Assembly: GCA_902596165.1 (NCBI GenBank)
Contig: CACJSU010000003.1
Location: 1 to 64,000, forward strand
DNA length: 64,000 bases
Reading direction: 5' to 3'
Source of the DNA: an uncultured SAR86 cluster bacterium
Lineage (GTDB): Bacteria; Pseudomonadota; Gammaproteobacteria; Magnimaribacterales; D2472
A model generated the notes under the pieces. The model had not been told where the DNA came from. It saw nothing but the letters and a program-made list of their open reading frames with translations, and did not search any database. Of the stretch, positions 37,461 through 46,394 are shown piece after piece (the first letter of the stretch is position 1; every line of letters starts with the position of its first letter). Position numbers and translations under genes: made by a program.

Positions 37461-38573
37461 CTAATCTTGATAGGTTACTTGATATATAACATTTGCTTTA
37501 TCATCAGATATCAAAAGACTACCATCATTTCTTACCATAGGGGCTGACGGTCTTCCAGAAACTTTACCATTTTTTAACCAACCAGAAATGAAATCAGTTG
37601 AACTCATAGCATTACCATTTTCATCTATTGCTACTCGAATTACTTTATACCCAACTTTATCTGTTGCATTCCACGACCCATGCAAAACAATAAATAAATT
37701 ATTTTTCATTTTTTCAGGGAACATATCGGCATCATAAAAACTTACACCAGTTGGCGCCACATGAGCACCAAGTTCTAAGATGGGATCAACAAAATCATAA
37801 CCTGGATTGATATGCCCAAACTCTGGATCAATAACATCAGAAGCATGCTTGTAAGGATATCCAAAAAATTGACCATCGAAATCCACTCTATTTAATTCAC
37901 AAGATGGAAGGTCATCCCCTAACCAATCCCTTCCATTGTCTGTAAAAAAAAGTTTTTTACTTATTGGATGAAAATCAAAACCAACACTATTTCTAACACC
38001 TTTAGCTACATATTTTAGTTGCCCATCTTGATACTTTAATATTGACGCATACTGAGGATTTTTTGATAGGCATATATTACATGGAGCCCCAATATTGAAG
38101 TAAAGACTTCCCTCATGATCGTGCTTTAACCATTTCCAACCATGCCACTTATCATCAGGTAAATTATCTACTACAAGAATTTTTTTTGGCAGATTTGCAT
38201 CAATATTATAATTACTGAGCCACTCTTCAATATTTTCAATTTTCCAAATTTTGCTAATTTCAGAGAAATACAAATCTCCTTTAAACAGACTAATGCCAGT
38301 TGAATATGTAAGATCATTTGCAACAATAATTTTTAAGTCTGCTTGCCCATTTAAATCAGAGTCTATTAATGCTGATATCTGACCACCTCTCTCACCAACA
38401 AATATAGTCCCATTTTCTCCCTCAACCATTTGCCTAGGTGCGAGTAAATCCTTTGCAAAAATTGATATCTTGAAACCTGGATCGATAACTAGATCATCAA
38501 GATTTTGAGAATAAATAAATGAACTCAGAAATAAGCAAACAAAATTAAAAGTTAAAATTTTATTTTTATTCAT
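37461..38573 (-). CDS. Secreted PQQ-dependent sugar dehydrogenase (L-sorbosone dehydrogenase-like)
   Basis: Six-bladed beta-propeller dehydrogenase exported by a signal peptide (KILTFNFVCLFLSSFIYSQ). Blades recur with motifs such as GTIFVGERGGQI, VGFDFHPISKKLFFTDNGRDW and FIVLHGSWNATDKVGYK; the latter holds the family His near the cofactor. Length 370 aa fits the soluble glucose/sorbosone dehydrogenase family. No PQQ synthesis genes are present, and many homologues have no confirmed cofactor. It overlaps the end of the upstream CapD-type gene by 4 nt, an odd partner for a periplasmic oxidase and worth noting. Confidence 0.8.
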   Translation of the reverse strand: MNKNKILTFNFVCLFLSSFIYSQNLDDLVIDPGFKISIFAKDLLAPRQMVEGENGTIFVGERGGQISALIDSDLNGQADLKIIVANDLTYSTGISLFKGDLYFSEISKIWKIENIEEWLSNYNIDANLPKKILVVDNLPDDKWHGWKWLKHDHEGSLYFNIGAPCNICLSKNPQYASILKYQDGQLKYVAKGVRNSVGFDFHPISKKLFFTDNGRDWLGDDLPSCELNRVDFDGQFFGYPYKHASDVIDPEFGHINPGYDFVDPILELGAHVAPTGVSFYDADMFPEKMKNNLFIVLHGSWNATDKVGYKVIRVAIDENGNAMSSTDFISGWLKNGKVSGRPSAPMVRNDGSLLISDDKANVIYQVTYQD

Positions 38574-40471
38574 CTTTCAAATCCCTCAACATTTTTACTT
38601 AATATATTTAAAATTCCATCGACATCATAATTTGAAATACACTGTTGGATATTTTCAATAATAGGTATTAAATCATCTTGATTAATAAATTTTTCAGTTG
38701 CCTTAAAGATTTTTTCATTGCTAGTTTTAATTTCAGATCCTGAAATTAAAAGTTCCTCATACATCTTTTCTCCCGGTCGAAGACCGACTTCTAAAATTTG
38801 TATACCATCATCATTATTGTTTTCAACATAATTTCTTCCAGATAAATGAATAAGTTTTTTGGCAAGATCATAAATTTTAATCTGTTCGCCCATATCCAAA
38901 ATAAAAACCTCTCCACCTTGGGACATTTCTCCTGCTTGAAGCACCAAACTGGAAGCCTCAGGAATAGTCATAAAGTATCTCTTAACTTCTTTGTCAGTAA
39001 CAGTGACAGGTCCGCCCTGAGCTATCTGGTCAAGAAATAAAGGGATGACTGATCCAGAAGAATTTATAACATTACCAAATCTCACCATGCTAAATTTTGT
39101 AACAACTGACTGATCATTTAGTGATTGAATGATAATCTCCGCAAATCTTTTTGTAGCACCCATAATATTGGAGGGTCTAACAGCTTTATCAGTTGAAATC
39201 ATTACAAAAGAATCGACTCGATTTTCTAACGCAACTTGAGCAAGGTTATATGTACCAAGAATATTGTTTTCTGCAGCCTTTGCTAAATTATTTTCATCCT
39301 CAACCAATGGCACATGTTTGTATGCTGCTGCATGATAAACATGGTTAATTTCAAACTTTTCAAAAATATACTTTAAATTTTTTAGGTCTCTAATATCTCC
39401 AAGAATAGCTATAACCTCACAATTGATGCTTTTAGCCTCGATAATAGCTTTGCATTCTCTTTCAATTTGAAAAAGATTATATTCTGAGAGTTCAAATAAA
39501 ATAACTTTCTTAGGATTGCCAGATAGTAATTGTCTAGTTATTTCTGAACCGATAGAACCGCCAGCACCTGAAACAAAAAAGTTTTTTTTGTCTGCATCAT
39601 GAACAGTTGTGTTTGATATGCGAGCTCCTGGCAAAATATCATCTATAGAAAGCTCCTGTAAATCTGTCAATTTTTTTTGATCGGAAATTAACTCTGTCAA
39701 GGAAGGCACTGTACTCACAGCAACTTTAATAGTCTCTAAATCAGAAATAATCTTTCTCCTTTGTTCTGTTTTCATATTAGGGATTGCTAGAAAAACTTGA
39801 AGATTATCGTACTTGGATTTCAACTCAACTAATTTATTGAAACTTGAAATAATTGGAATATTATTTATCTGTAAATTTTTAAAAACTGATGATTCGTCAA
39901 AAATTGCAATCACATTCTTAGAAGAATCATTTTGCAGAGTATTTAGTAAGTCTTGACCAGATTGACCAGACCCAAAAATAACAACAGGACTTGCATTCTC
40001 ATCTTTTGAATATGGATACAAAAAGTATTTAGCTACATCGCGAGAAATATTTATAAATGCATACAGCACTGATGATAAAAGCAATCCTTGCAGAATAATA
40101 ATTGATAAGAAATCTGTTGAGACTAGATCAAATTGAAGGATATAAATCCCTGCCCATGAGAATCCAAAAATTAAAGACCCAGAAACGCAAAGAAAAATTG
40201 AATCTCTTGAATCAAAAAATCGAATCAGTGATTTATAGTACCCAAAAAAATATAGGTAAGATAAAAAAAAGAATGCTGGTAAAAAGAAAGAAACTAATTG
40301 AGATTCCAAAAGCTCTATTAAATTATTAGGATTATTATTTGAAATAATAGTTGCCATAGGAGGACCAAAAACTAACCAACAAGTAAAAGCAAGAAATAAA
40401 TCATTCAATAGAACTAAAATAGTCTTGTATTTTCTATTTAGAGAATTCAACTTGGTCCCAATTAAGTTCAT
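38570..40471 (-). CDS. WbpM/PglF-type membrane NDP-sugar 4,6-dehydratase (CapD family)
   Basis: Large nucleotide-sugar dehydratase, 633 aa. Four hydrophobic helices occupy the first ~140 residues, then a CoA-binding-like Rossmann segment (VIFGSGQSGQDLL). The catalytic SDR domain follows, with GAGGSIGSEITRQLL near residue 297 and STDKAVRPSNIMGATKR. Methionine instead of tyrosine in the YxxxK position is typical of the long WbpM class. It makes UDP-4-keto-6-deoxy-HexNAc for rare surface sugars, here presumably feeding the adjacent epimerase and sugar transferase. The exact product is unknown. Confidence 0.88.
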   Translation of the reverse strand: MNLIGTKLNSLNRKYKTILVLLNDLFLAFTCWLVFGPPMATIISNNNPNNLIELLESQLVSFFLPAFFFLSYLYFFGYYKSLIRFFDSRDSIFLCVSGSLIFGFSWAGIYILQFDLVSTDFLSIIILQGLLLSSVLYAFINISRDVAKYFLYPYSKDENASPVVIFGSGQSGQDLLNTLQNDSSKNVIAIFDESSVFKNLQINNIPIISSFNKLVELKSKYDNLQVFLAIPNMKTEQRRKIISDLETIKVAVSTVPSLTELISDQKKLTDLQELSIDDILPGARISNTTVHDADKKNFFVSGAGGSIGSEITRQLLSGNPKKVILFELSEYNLFQIERECKAIIEAKSINCEVIAILGDIRDLKNLKYIFEKFEINHVYHAAAYKHVPLVEDENNLAKAAENNILGTYNLAQVALENRVDSFVMISTDKAVRPSNIMGATKRFAEIIIQSLNDQSVVTKFSMVRFGNVINSSGSVIPLFLDQIAQGGPVTVTDKEVKRYFMTIPEASSLVLQAGEMSQGGEVFILDMGEQIKIYDLAKKLIHLSGRNYVENNNDDGIQILEVGLRPGEKMYEELLISGSEIKTSNEKIFKATEKFINQDDLIPIIENIQQCISNYDVDGILNILSKNVEGFER

Positions 40472-40482
40472 AGTTTCAATAT

Positions 40483-41358
40483 TTATTTATCAAAAATGTT
40501 TTGTAGTTTGTATGCATCTCTAACTTTTGAAGTAGAGATATGAAAATTTCCAAAAAGTTTACATAAAGCAAATTGTAATCGATTTACTCTTATCATGGCT
40601 TTAAAAAGAAGATGGGGAAGATAAACGATTCTAGGATTTTTATTAATAGTTTTTCCAAACCTTTTTAAAAGGTCATTGGTAGAAATAGGATCTTTATCAG
40701 AAAGATTAAGTATGTTATTTGAACTTAATTCCTTGATTATGAAAACTTCTTTTATAAAACAAACTAAAAGATGGTAACTTAAAAAACTTCTTCGATTTGA
40801 GTCTCCAACTCTAAATGATGGAATTGGGAATCCTCTCTCAACCAATTTAAATAATTTTCCTAGGTTTGATTTAGGATGATTAATTAAAATCGGAGGTAAT
40901 CTAAGAATTAGATAATTAAAGTTTATTTCAATAGCACTATTCATCAAGATTTCTTCACATTGTGATTTAGCTTTTCCATAGAAGCAGCTAGGATTCTTTG
41001 GGCATTCTTCATCAAAAATATTAAACCCGAATGAATTGTCGCCATAGACCTTTATAGTGCTAAAAAAAATAAAGTTTTTACAATTTAGAATCTCCATTGA
41101 GTTGATTGCTTTTTTGATGAGGTCAATTTCTAAAGGGATTTCTGATTCTTGCAAACTAGAATTCACAGTAGCAAGATGGATTAAGAATTGAGCCTTAAAT
41201 TTAATTGTGCTTGATTGTAATTCTTCATAAAGAAAAATATTTTCTTCTGGACGTGATTCGGAAGATGATATGCATAGCACATTGTGACCCATATTCTTTA
41301 AGTCAGCTAAAATGTGAGACCCTATTAGCCCTGAAGATCCAGTTAAAGCAATATTCAT
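40483..41358 (-). CDS. NAD-dependent epimerase/reductase (sugar nucleotide)
   Basis: Extended SDR of 291 aa with TGSSGLIGSHILADL at the N-terminus and a YGKAK motif (YxxxK) near residue 130, preceded by FFSTIKVYG. Enzymes of this kind reduce or epimerise the keto-sugar made by WbpM-type dehydratases, for example in UDP-QuiNAc or UDP-FucNAc synthesis (WbpV/WbjF-like), which agrees with the adjacent dehydratase and the divergent sugar transferase. Sequence divergence prevents a specific call. It is the first gene of the long minus-strand operon. Confidence 0.82.
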   Translation of the reverse strand: MNIALTGSSGLIGSHILADLKNMGHNVLCISSSESRPEENIFLYEELQSSTIKFKAQFLIHLATVNSSLQESEIPLEIDLIKKAINSMEILNCKNFIFFSTIKVYGDNSFGFNIFDEECPKNPSCFYGKAKSQCEEILMNSAIEINFNYLILRLPPILINHPKSNLGKLFKLVERGFPIPSFRVGDSNRRSFLSYHLLVCFIKEVFIIKELSSNNILNLSDKDPISTNDLLKRFGKTINKNPRIVYLPHLLFKAMIRVNRLQFALCKLFGNFHISTSKVRDAYKLQNIFDK

Positions 41359-41397
41359 GTTAATGATTTAAAATATAGCTTTATTTTACATTACAAA

Positions 41398-41973
41398 ATG
41401 TTGCTCAAAAAATTTATTATTATTTTAAGAAATCTTGCTTGCCTTGTTGGATTAATAATGGTTTTACCTTTTATATTTTTTGCAGCACTTATAGTAATTT
41501 TAGAAGATGGAATGCCAATTTTCTTTTTACAAGAACGTATTGGTATGGATCAATCATTATTTAAAATTATCAAGATAAGAACATTAAAAAAAGAGTCTCC
41601 AAATACTGGTACGCATCTCCTCGAAAAAAAATACTATCTCGTTTCAGGTAAGATTTTGCGAAAATTTAAACTTGATGAGTTTCCTCAACTTATCAATGTG
41701 ATTAAAGGTGATATTAATTTAATAGGTCCAAGACCGGGACTTGTCTCTCAAACTGAACTTGCAAAGGAACGCAATATTAGAGGTATCTTTAAAGTTAAAC
41801 CTGGAATAACAGGCCTCTCTCAAGTATTAGGATATGATATGAGCAATCCATTGAAACTAGCTGAAATTGATAAACAATATATTGAAAAAAAATCCTTTTA
41901 TATTGATTCTTTAATCTTATTAGGGACATTTGTAAAATTTCCAAGAAAATACTTAATAAAACTATTAACATGA
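41398..41973 (+). CDS. Undecaprenyl-phosphate sugar-1-phosphate transferase (WecP/WbpL-independent, bacterial sugar transferase family)
   Basis: Initiating glycosyl-1-phosphate transferase of the PF02397 (WcaJ/PglC) family, 191 aa. It has the single N-terminal re-entrant hydrophobic segment (NLACLVGLIMVLPFIFFAALIV), FFLQERIGMDQSLFKIIKIRT, the catalytic-site LDEFPQLINVIKGDINLIGPRPG, and VKPGITGLSQV. The short length matches monotopic PglC-type enzymes. It is divergent from the epimerase and WbpM-type dehydratase genes, whose product (a 6-deoxy-HexNAc nucleotide) is a plausible donor. It starts the lipid-linked glycan. Confidence 0.88.
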   Translation: MLLKKFIIILRNLACLVGLIMVLPFIFFAALIVILEDGMPIFFLQERIGMDQSLFKIIKIRTLKKESPNTGTHLLEKKYYLVSGKILRKFKLDEFPQLINVIKGDINLIGPRPGLVSQTELAKERNIRGIFKVKPGITGLSQVLGYDMSNPLKLAEIDKQYIEKKSFYIDSLILLGTFVKFPRKYLIKLLT

Positions 41974-41977
41974 CCAT

Positions 41978-42397
41978 ATGCTAAAAAACTTATTTCAAAA
42001 AAAGCAATCTCTTGAAGTAATTAATACTCATGAAGCAGATGTTGCATTGCGTTTAATGTTTGAAATTGCCATAAGTGATGGCACGCTTGATAGCTCCGAA
42101 TTAAAACTTATTAAAAAAAGAGCTGATAAATTCGCTTCTAAAGATATCAAAGCAAGCACTATTGTTAAGAAAATTATTGATGAGACTCAGGAATCAGTTT
42201 CCTTTTACCCTTCAATTAAAAAAATTAATGATTCCTATTCAAGTGAAGAGAAAATTGAATTATTAAAAGTACTGTGGGAGTTAGTTACCGCTGATTCAGT
42301 GGTTGATGCATATGAAGAAAATTTATATTTTAAGATTGCAGATTTAATTAAAATTAAACGTTCTACTGCAAATCAGATAAAAGTAAAAACCAATTAA
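41978..42397 (+). CDS. TerB-like (tellurite resistance) family protein
   Basis: Small 139 aa helical protein with the TerB/DjlA-N pattern of acidic helices: ALRLMFEIAISDGTLDSSELKLI and LLKVLWELVTADSVVDAYEENL, two copies of a xxDGxxxxxE-type metal-binding motif. Function in bacteria is poorly known (metal sensing or membrane scaffolding); tellurite resistance is a family name only. It follows the sugar transferase by 4 bp, so they likely share a transcript, and its stop overlaps the end of the DUF3604 gene on the other strand. Confidence 0.78.
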   Translation: MLKNLFQKKQSLEVINTHEADVALRLMFEIAISDGTLDSSELKLIKKRADKFASKDIKASTIVKKIIDETQESVSFYPSIKKINDSYSSEEKIELLKVLWELVTADSVVDAYEENLYFKIADLIKIKRSTANQIKVKTN

Positions 42398-44550
42398 GGT
42401 TTATTAACATAAATTGGAGAGGACCATGCTCTTTCATTGGTCATACTTAAGCAATCATCATCAAGAGCAGTTCTGAAGCTTCCCTTACATAACTCAAAGC
42501 TTTCTCTTTGAAATAGAGGTGAGCCATTAATCGCTGGGGTAGATCTCTGTATTGCTCTTACATAGTAAACACTATCTCTAGAAAAATTTTGATCTTCAAA
42601 TTCTACAACGCACTCACCTGTCCCCTCGCAAGGAATTGTCCTCCATGGGTCTTGAATCAATGGAGTTATTGATTCTCCTGCATAGATTTGTGGAGTAATC
42701 TTAATAACTTCAATTTTCTCAATGACCTCTCTTGCATTGCTCGGATTGTAACACTCCCCTGCACATAAATATTCTAGCCTTTCTGGAGAAAGTGAATCTA
42801 TAGATTCATTTGAACAACCTTGATTTTGTTTCAAGCTTCCTGCCGCCCTTACAATAAATTTTGGGTTTTGACTCATTATAATTTCAGAACCCATTGGAAC
42901 AAGCCCTTCAGGGGAATTAATTAAATCGAACCATAACAGTATTCTTGGACCGCTGGTGCCATAAACATTTTTGTTTTTTAAAGCTGTCCAAATCTCATCC
43001 TTACCTCTTCCATTTGCATGCACAGCTAATATTCCGCCTGGATATACAAAACTTGACACTCTCTCGCTATCAGGCTGACTTTCACCAGGTATAATTTTTG
43101 GAATTTCAGGGAAATTTGGATCTTCAGCTTTATATTTGTATTCCCACATTTTTGATTTAACTCCAGTAGCAAAAGTCATCTTCCGTCTTTCATACTGTTT
43201 GTAACCTGTCCCTGGCCTAGCAGTATGATCATCAGTTGAGGCGATAAATCCAAAATTATATCTTTGTGGAAATTCAATAGATTCATCAAAATTCGAAATA
43301 GCTAAAGCGTATTGAGCAGATTGTTTAGGCCTATAATTGAATGCTGGTTTAAAACAATCATTGCATTGATCACAGTTTAACCATTCCTCAGGCTCTGCCT
43401 CAGGAAAAACCATGTTTGTGTATGGGCCTCCAGCCAATGTATATTTTTTTGCAAGCTCTACTCTTGCATCACACTCCTCTTTTGTAAGTCCATCGCAACG
43501 CTTTTTTTGCAATTCACCTGCTTGCCAGCAACATGGAAGAAAATTATCGGTTGGTTCGGGGCAACTCATAGAGCCATCTTGAAGAAAATTTGCAGATGCT
43601 ATTTCCCTATACTCTTCACTGTTACCATGGCCAGACATAATTTCTAAAAGAATTTGTTTGCCTGAATCATGTCCTTCATCATTGAGACGATTATCCCAAG
43701 AAGTCCCTAATGGGACATGGAAACCCCATGATTGACCATGAGGAATTACAATGCTGTCTACATTCCATTCATCTAACTTAGAAAATAAATCTCTAGGTGT
43801 TTTCGCATATTCATAACATTCAAGAGGAAGCTCTGGAGAAGCAACACCATCCTCGCAATAAGGAATGCTCCTTACTTCATTGAGAAGCCATTTTAGATCT
43901 GAGTAGCGCTTAAAATTAAATAAATCTAACCATCTTGCACTTACGGCTTGTTCAGTGGTATCAAAGACTCCCAATCCAGAATCTGGAGTTCTAGCTCCAA
44001 TTGGTCTTGCGGGAAGATTTTGAATGTCTTTAAAGATTACATTTCTATGACCCCAATGATTTTCCTTGGTAGTTCCAATTTGAGTCCACTCCCAACCAGG
44101 AAATACCACTAAATCATTTGTTAATGGATCACTGTTTGAGATATTACATTGTTGAATAATCTTTTTTTGCTCACGCCAATGATCAGGGGTTAAACCTTCA
44201 GCATGATCATTGAAACTGAAAAAATCTAGATTTGCACAATACCTAGCAAAATCGCATGCCATAGAGCTGTCATGCACACCTTGAAGACCCATCATTGGTA
44301 ACTCTAGCGTGAAAGCATCAATGGAATATGTAGTATGAACATGCAAATCTCCAAAAAGAATTTGTGATGTATTACCCAAGTCATCTCCAAACAATCTTTC
44401 TTTAGTTTGAAAAAATTTTGAATCTTGTTTGTAAATTGCTTCTGAAGATCGAGGAGGCCCCTCAATTTTTCCAGGATCAACATCAGATCCACAACTGGAT
44501 AAGAAAGTTATCACAATGAATAAAAGAAGTTTCCTTTGATTTAGAGTCAT
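42394..44550 (-). CDS. DUF3604 lipoprotein (predicted metallohydrolase, PHP-like)
   Basis: A 718 aa exported protein: the N-terminus has a lipobox (ITFLSSCGS), so it is probably membrane-anchored. The DUF3604 core begins LLFGDLHVHTTYSIDAFT with HxH metal ligands, continues through FFSFNDHAEG and VFPGWEW, and ends FGFIASTDDHTARPG, a PHP-type metal site. Several Cys pairs (CCWQAGELQKKRC, CDQCNDC) may form disulfides. Biochemistry of the family is unknown. It forms an overlapping operon with two carboxylesterases, consistent with breakdown of an ester-containing substrate. Confidence 0.82.
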   Translation of the reverse strand: MTLNQRKLLLFIVITFLSSCGSDVDPGKIEGPPRSSEAIYKQDSKFFQTKERLFGDDLGNTSQILFGDLHVHTTYSIDAFTLELPMMGLQGVHDSSMACDFARYCANLDFFSFNDHAEGLTPDHWREQKKIIQQCNISNSDPLTNDLVVFPGWEWTQIGTTKENHWGHRNVIFKDIQNLPARPIGARTPDSGLGVFDTTEQAVSARWLDLFNFKRYSDLKWLLNEVRSIPYCEDGVASPELPLECYEYAKTPRDLFSKLDEWNVDSIVIPHGQSWGFHVPLGTSWDNRLNDEGHDSGKQILLEIMSGHGNSEEYREIASANFLQDGSMSCPEPTDNFLPCCWQAGELQKKRCDGLTKEECDARVELAKKYTLAGGPYTNMVFPEAEPEEWLNCDQCNDCFKPAFNYRPKQSAQYALAISNFDESIEFPQRYNFGFIASTDDHTARPGTGYKQYERRKMTFATGVKSKMWEYKYKAEDPNFPEIPKIIPGESQPDSERVSSFVYPGGILAVHANGRGKDEIWTALKNKNVYGTSGPRILLWFDLINSPEGLVPMGSEIIMSQNPKFIVRAAGSLKQNQGCSNESIDSLSPERLEYLCAGECYNPSNAREVIEKIEVIKITPQIYAGESITPLIQDPWRTIPCEGTGECVVEFEDQNFSRDSVYYVRAIQRSTPAINGSPLFQRESFELCKGSFRTALDDDCLSMTNERAWSSPIYVNKP

Positions 44551-46394
44551 TAGTAAACAGTTGATGAACCGTATTCTTCAATTAAATCAGTTTCAATTTT
44601 TTTACGTTCGAAGTCCATATCAAATTGTTTACAAGCTCCCTGATTCCATTTCATAAATTCATCCTCAAGGTAATCACCAATATTAAAAAATGTTTCTTGA
44701 ACCAATAAACATTTTTCTAATAACGTCCCGACTGGTGAAAGTCGAACATTTTCCATGATAAATTCAAGAGATAACATCTCTTTGTCTATAGATAAATATT
44801 CATCAGAATCTAATTTCATAAAGACTCTATCCTTGGAATTAAATCTTTTCCATTCCTGGCTTTTGCCAGCATTTGGAATACCAGTTTTTGCAAATGATGT
44901 CCAAGCTTGCATCATGGTGTCCTTCATTTGATTTCTTAATTCACCCTTGGGATAAACAAATCGTCCAATAGGGCCAAATTTAAAGTCACCTGTAATAAAA
45001 GAAATCTCAAACCCATGAGCTGCTCCTATTAAGTTAGGGAAATCTGCAAAGTATGAAGATGATTGATCATCCCAATCAAATCTATATGCATATAAAGAAT
45101 TAAAACCAGCTTTCTCTAACTCCATTAATGGCTCATCAACGCCCCTTAACTTCCAACCCTGCGAACGAGTTTTTACCCAAAGTTTGTATAAATCCTCTCT
45201 TTTAAATTCAATCTTTGGAATAGGTACAAGTTTTGTTAAGGGATAAGAAGCTTTCACAAAATATCTATTTGATCCCAACCAAAGGGAGAGTTCATCCTTG
45301 TTTGATCCTGCGATAACAGGAATTTTATTTTTTTCTTTAGATGAAGCTAGCCCCGCACTTACCCCATTAATATGAGTTACGATTCCATCTCTGGTAAGAA
45401 GCGGCAATCGATCAAAGGTATCTTTGGAGAGTTTTTCATAAACCTCTAAAAGAGCTTTTCCATCAATAGATCTCAAATATCGCTGATATTCTTTTCCATA
45501 TTTCTTGGGATCTTTGTTAAAAAGGTTTTTTATACTTCCATATCCAGATAAGTCATAACTAGAGAGAACTGGATCAGATCCTAATCGATTTACTATACTA
45601 CCTTCTTGACTTATTCCTATAGCTTCTTCCTTCGTAAAACTGGTTGTATAACCTGATTGAGAGATTGCCTTATGAAAGAGCCCTTTTCCCATGGGCGACG
45701 CAAGCAAAGAGAATACATTATTTCCACCTGCCGACTCTCCAAAAATTGTAATATTGTCAGGATCTCCACCAAAATTTTGGATATTACTTTGCACCCATTT
45801 TAATGCCTCCATAATATCTAGGGTTCCGAAATTAGAAGTTTTATCAATTCCACTTTGCAGTCCCTGAATAGCAGGATGGGTAAACCAGCCCATTGGACCT
45901 AAACGATAATTAATTGTTACAACGATAACCTGATGTTGACGAATTAGTTCTGAAAAATCATAGTAATCTTTAAGTCCAGATGTATTACCGCCACCATGAA
46001 TCCAAAACATTACAGGAAGTCTTCTATTTAAGTTATTGATGGGGGCCTTAATATCTAAATATAGGCAGTCCTCTTGTCCAACTATTCCCTCCCCCTGTAT
46101 TCCCGCATAAATACTTGCCTCTTGCAAGCATCCATTTCCTTCTTTGGGTGTGATGATTAACTCAGGGGATATTAATGGCCTTGGAGCCCTCCAACGCAGG
46201 TCTCCTTCAGGAGGAATCGCGTAAGGAATATCTTCCCAAGTAATAACATTTTTGCTCAATGTTCCTTGAGATACTCCAGATGAAGTAGAAATTGTTAACG
46301 AATTACCTTGTTGAATAGGATTCATACATGAACCCAGAGCAAATAGACAAAATGAAGTTATAAATAAATTCTTAGAAGTTAATTTTTGACTCAT
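44550..46394 (-). CDS. Carboxylesterase type B, predicted lipoprotein
   Basis: Alpha/beta hydrolase of the carboxylesterase/cholinesterase family, 614 aa. A lipoprotein signal (FITSFCLFALGSC) suggests anchoring in the outer or inner membrane. The nucleophile elbow FGESAGG is near residue 215, preceded by the oxyanion segment WIHGGGNTSG; DKSSNFGTLDIMEALKWVQSNI and the NKDEL region are family-typical. The catalytic His is probably in AAHGFEISF. Its stop shares one base with the DUF3604 start, and it overlaps the upstream esterase by 23 nt. Substrate unknown. Confidence 0.88.
   Translation of the reverse strand: MSQKLTSKNLFITSFCLFALGSCMNPIQQGNSLTISTSSGVSQGTLSKNVITWEDIPYAIPPEGDLRWRAPRPLISPELIITPKEGNGCLQEASIYAGIQGEGIVGQEDCLYLDIKAPINNLNRRLPVMFWIHGGGNTSGLKDYYDFSELIRQHQVIVVTINYRLGPMGWFTHPAIQGLQSGIDKTSNFGTLDIMEALKWVQSNIQNFGGDPDNITIFGESAGGNNVFSLLASPMGKGLFHKAISQSGYTTSFTKEEAIGISQEGSIVNRLGSDPVLSSYDLSGYGSIKNLFNKDPKKYGKEYQRYLRSIDGKALLEVYEKLSKDTFDRLPLLTRDGIVTHINGVSAGLASSKEKNKIPVIAGSNKDELSLWLGSNRYFVKASYPLTKLVPIPKIEFKREDLYKLWVKTRSQGWKLRGVDEPLMELEKAGFNSLYAYRFDWDDQSSSYFADFPNLIGAAHGFEISFITGDFKFGPIGRFVYPKGELRNQMKDTMMQAWTSFAKTGIPNAGKSQEWKRFNSKDRVFMKLDSDEYLSIDKEMLSLEFIMENVRLSPVGTLLEKCLLVQETFFNIGDYLEDEFMKWNQGACKQFDMDFERKKIETDLIEEYGSSTVY

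Noticed and set aside
42061-42397. TerB-like protein as evidence of tellurite resistance
   Set aside because: No other ter genes are present, and the family name does not establish that function.
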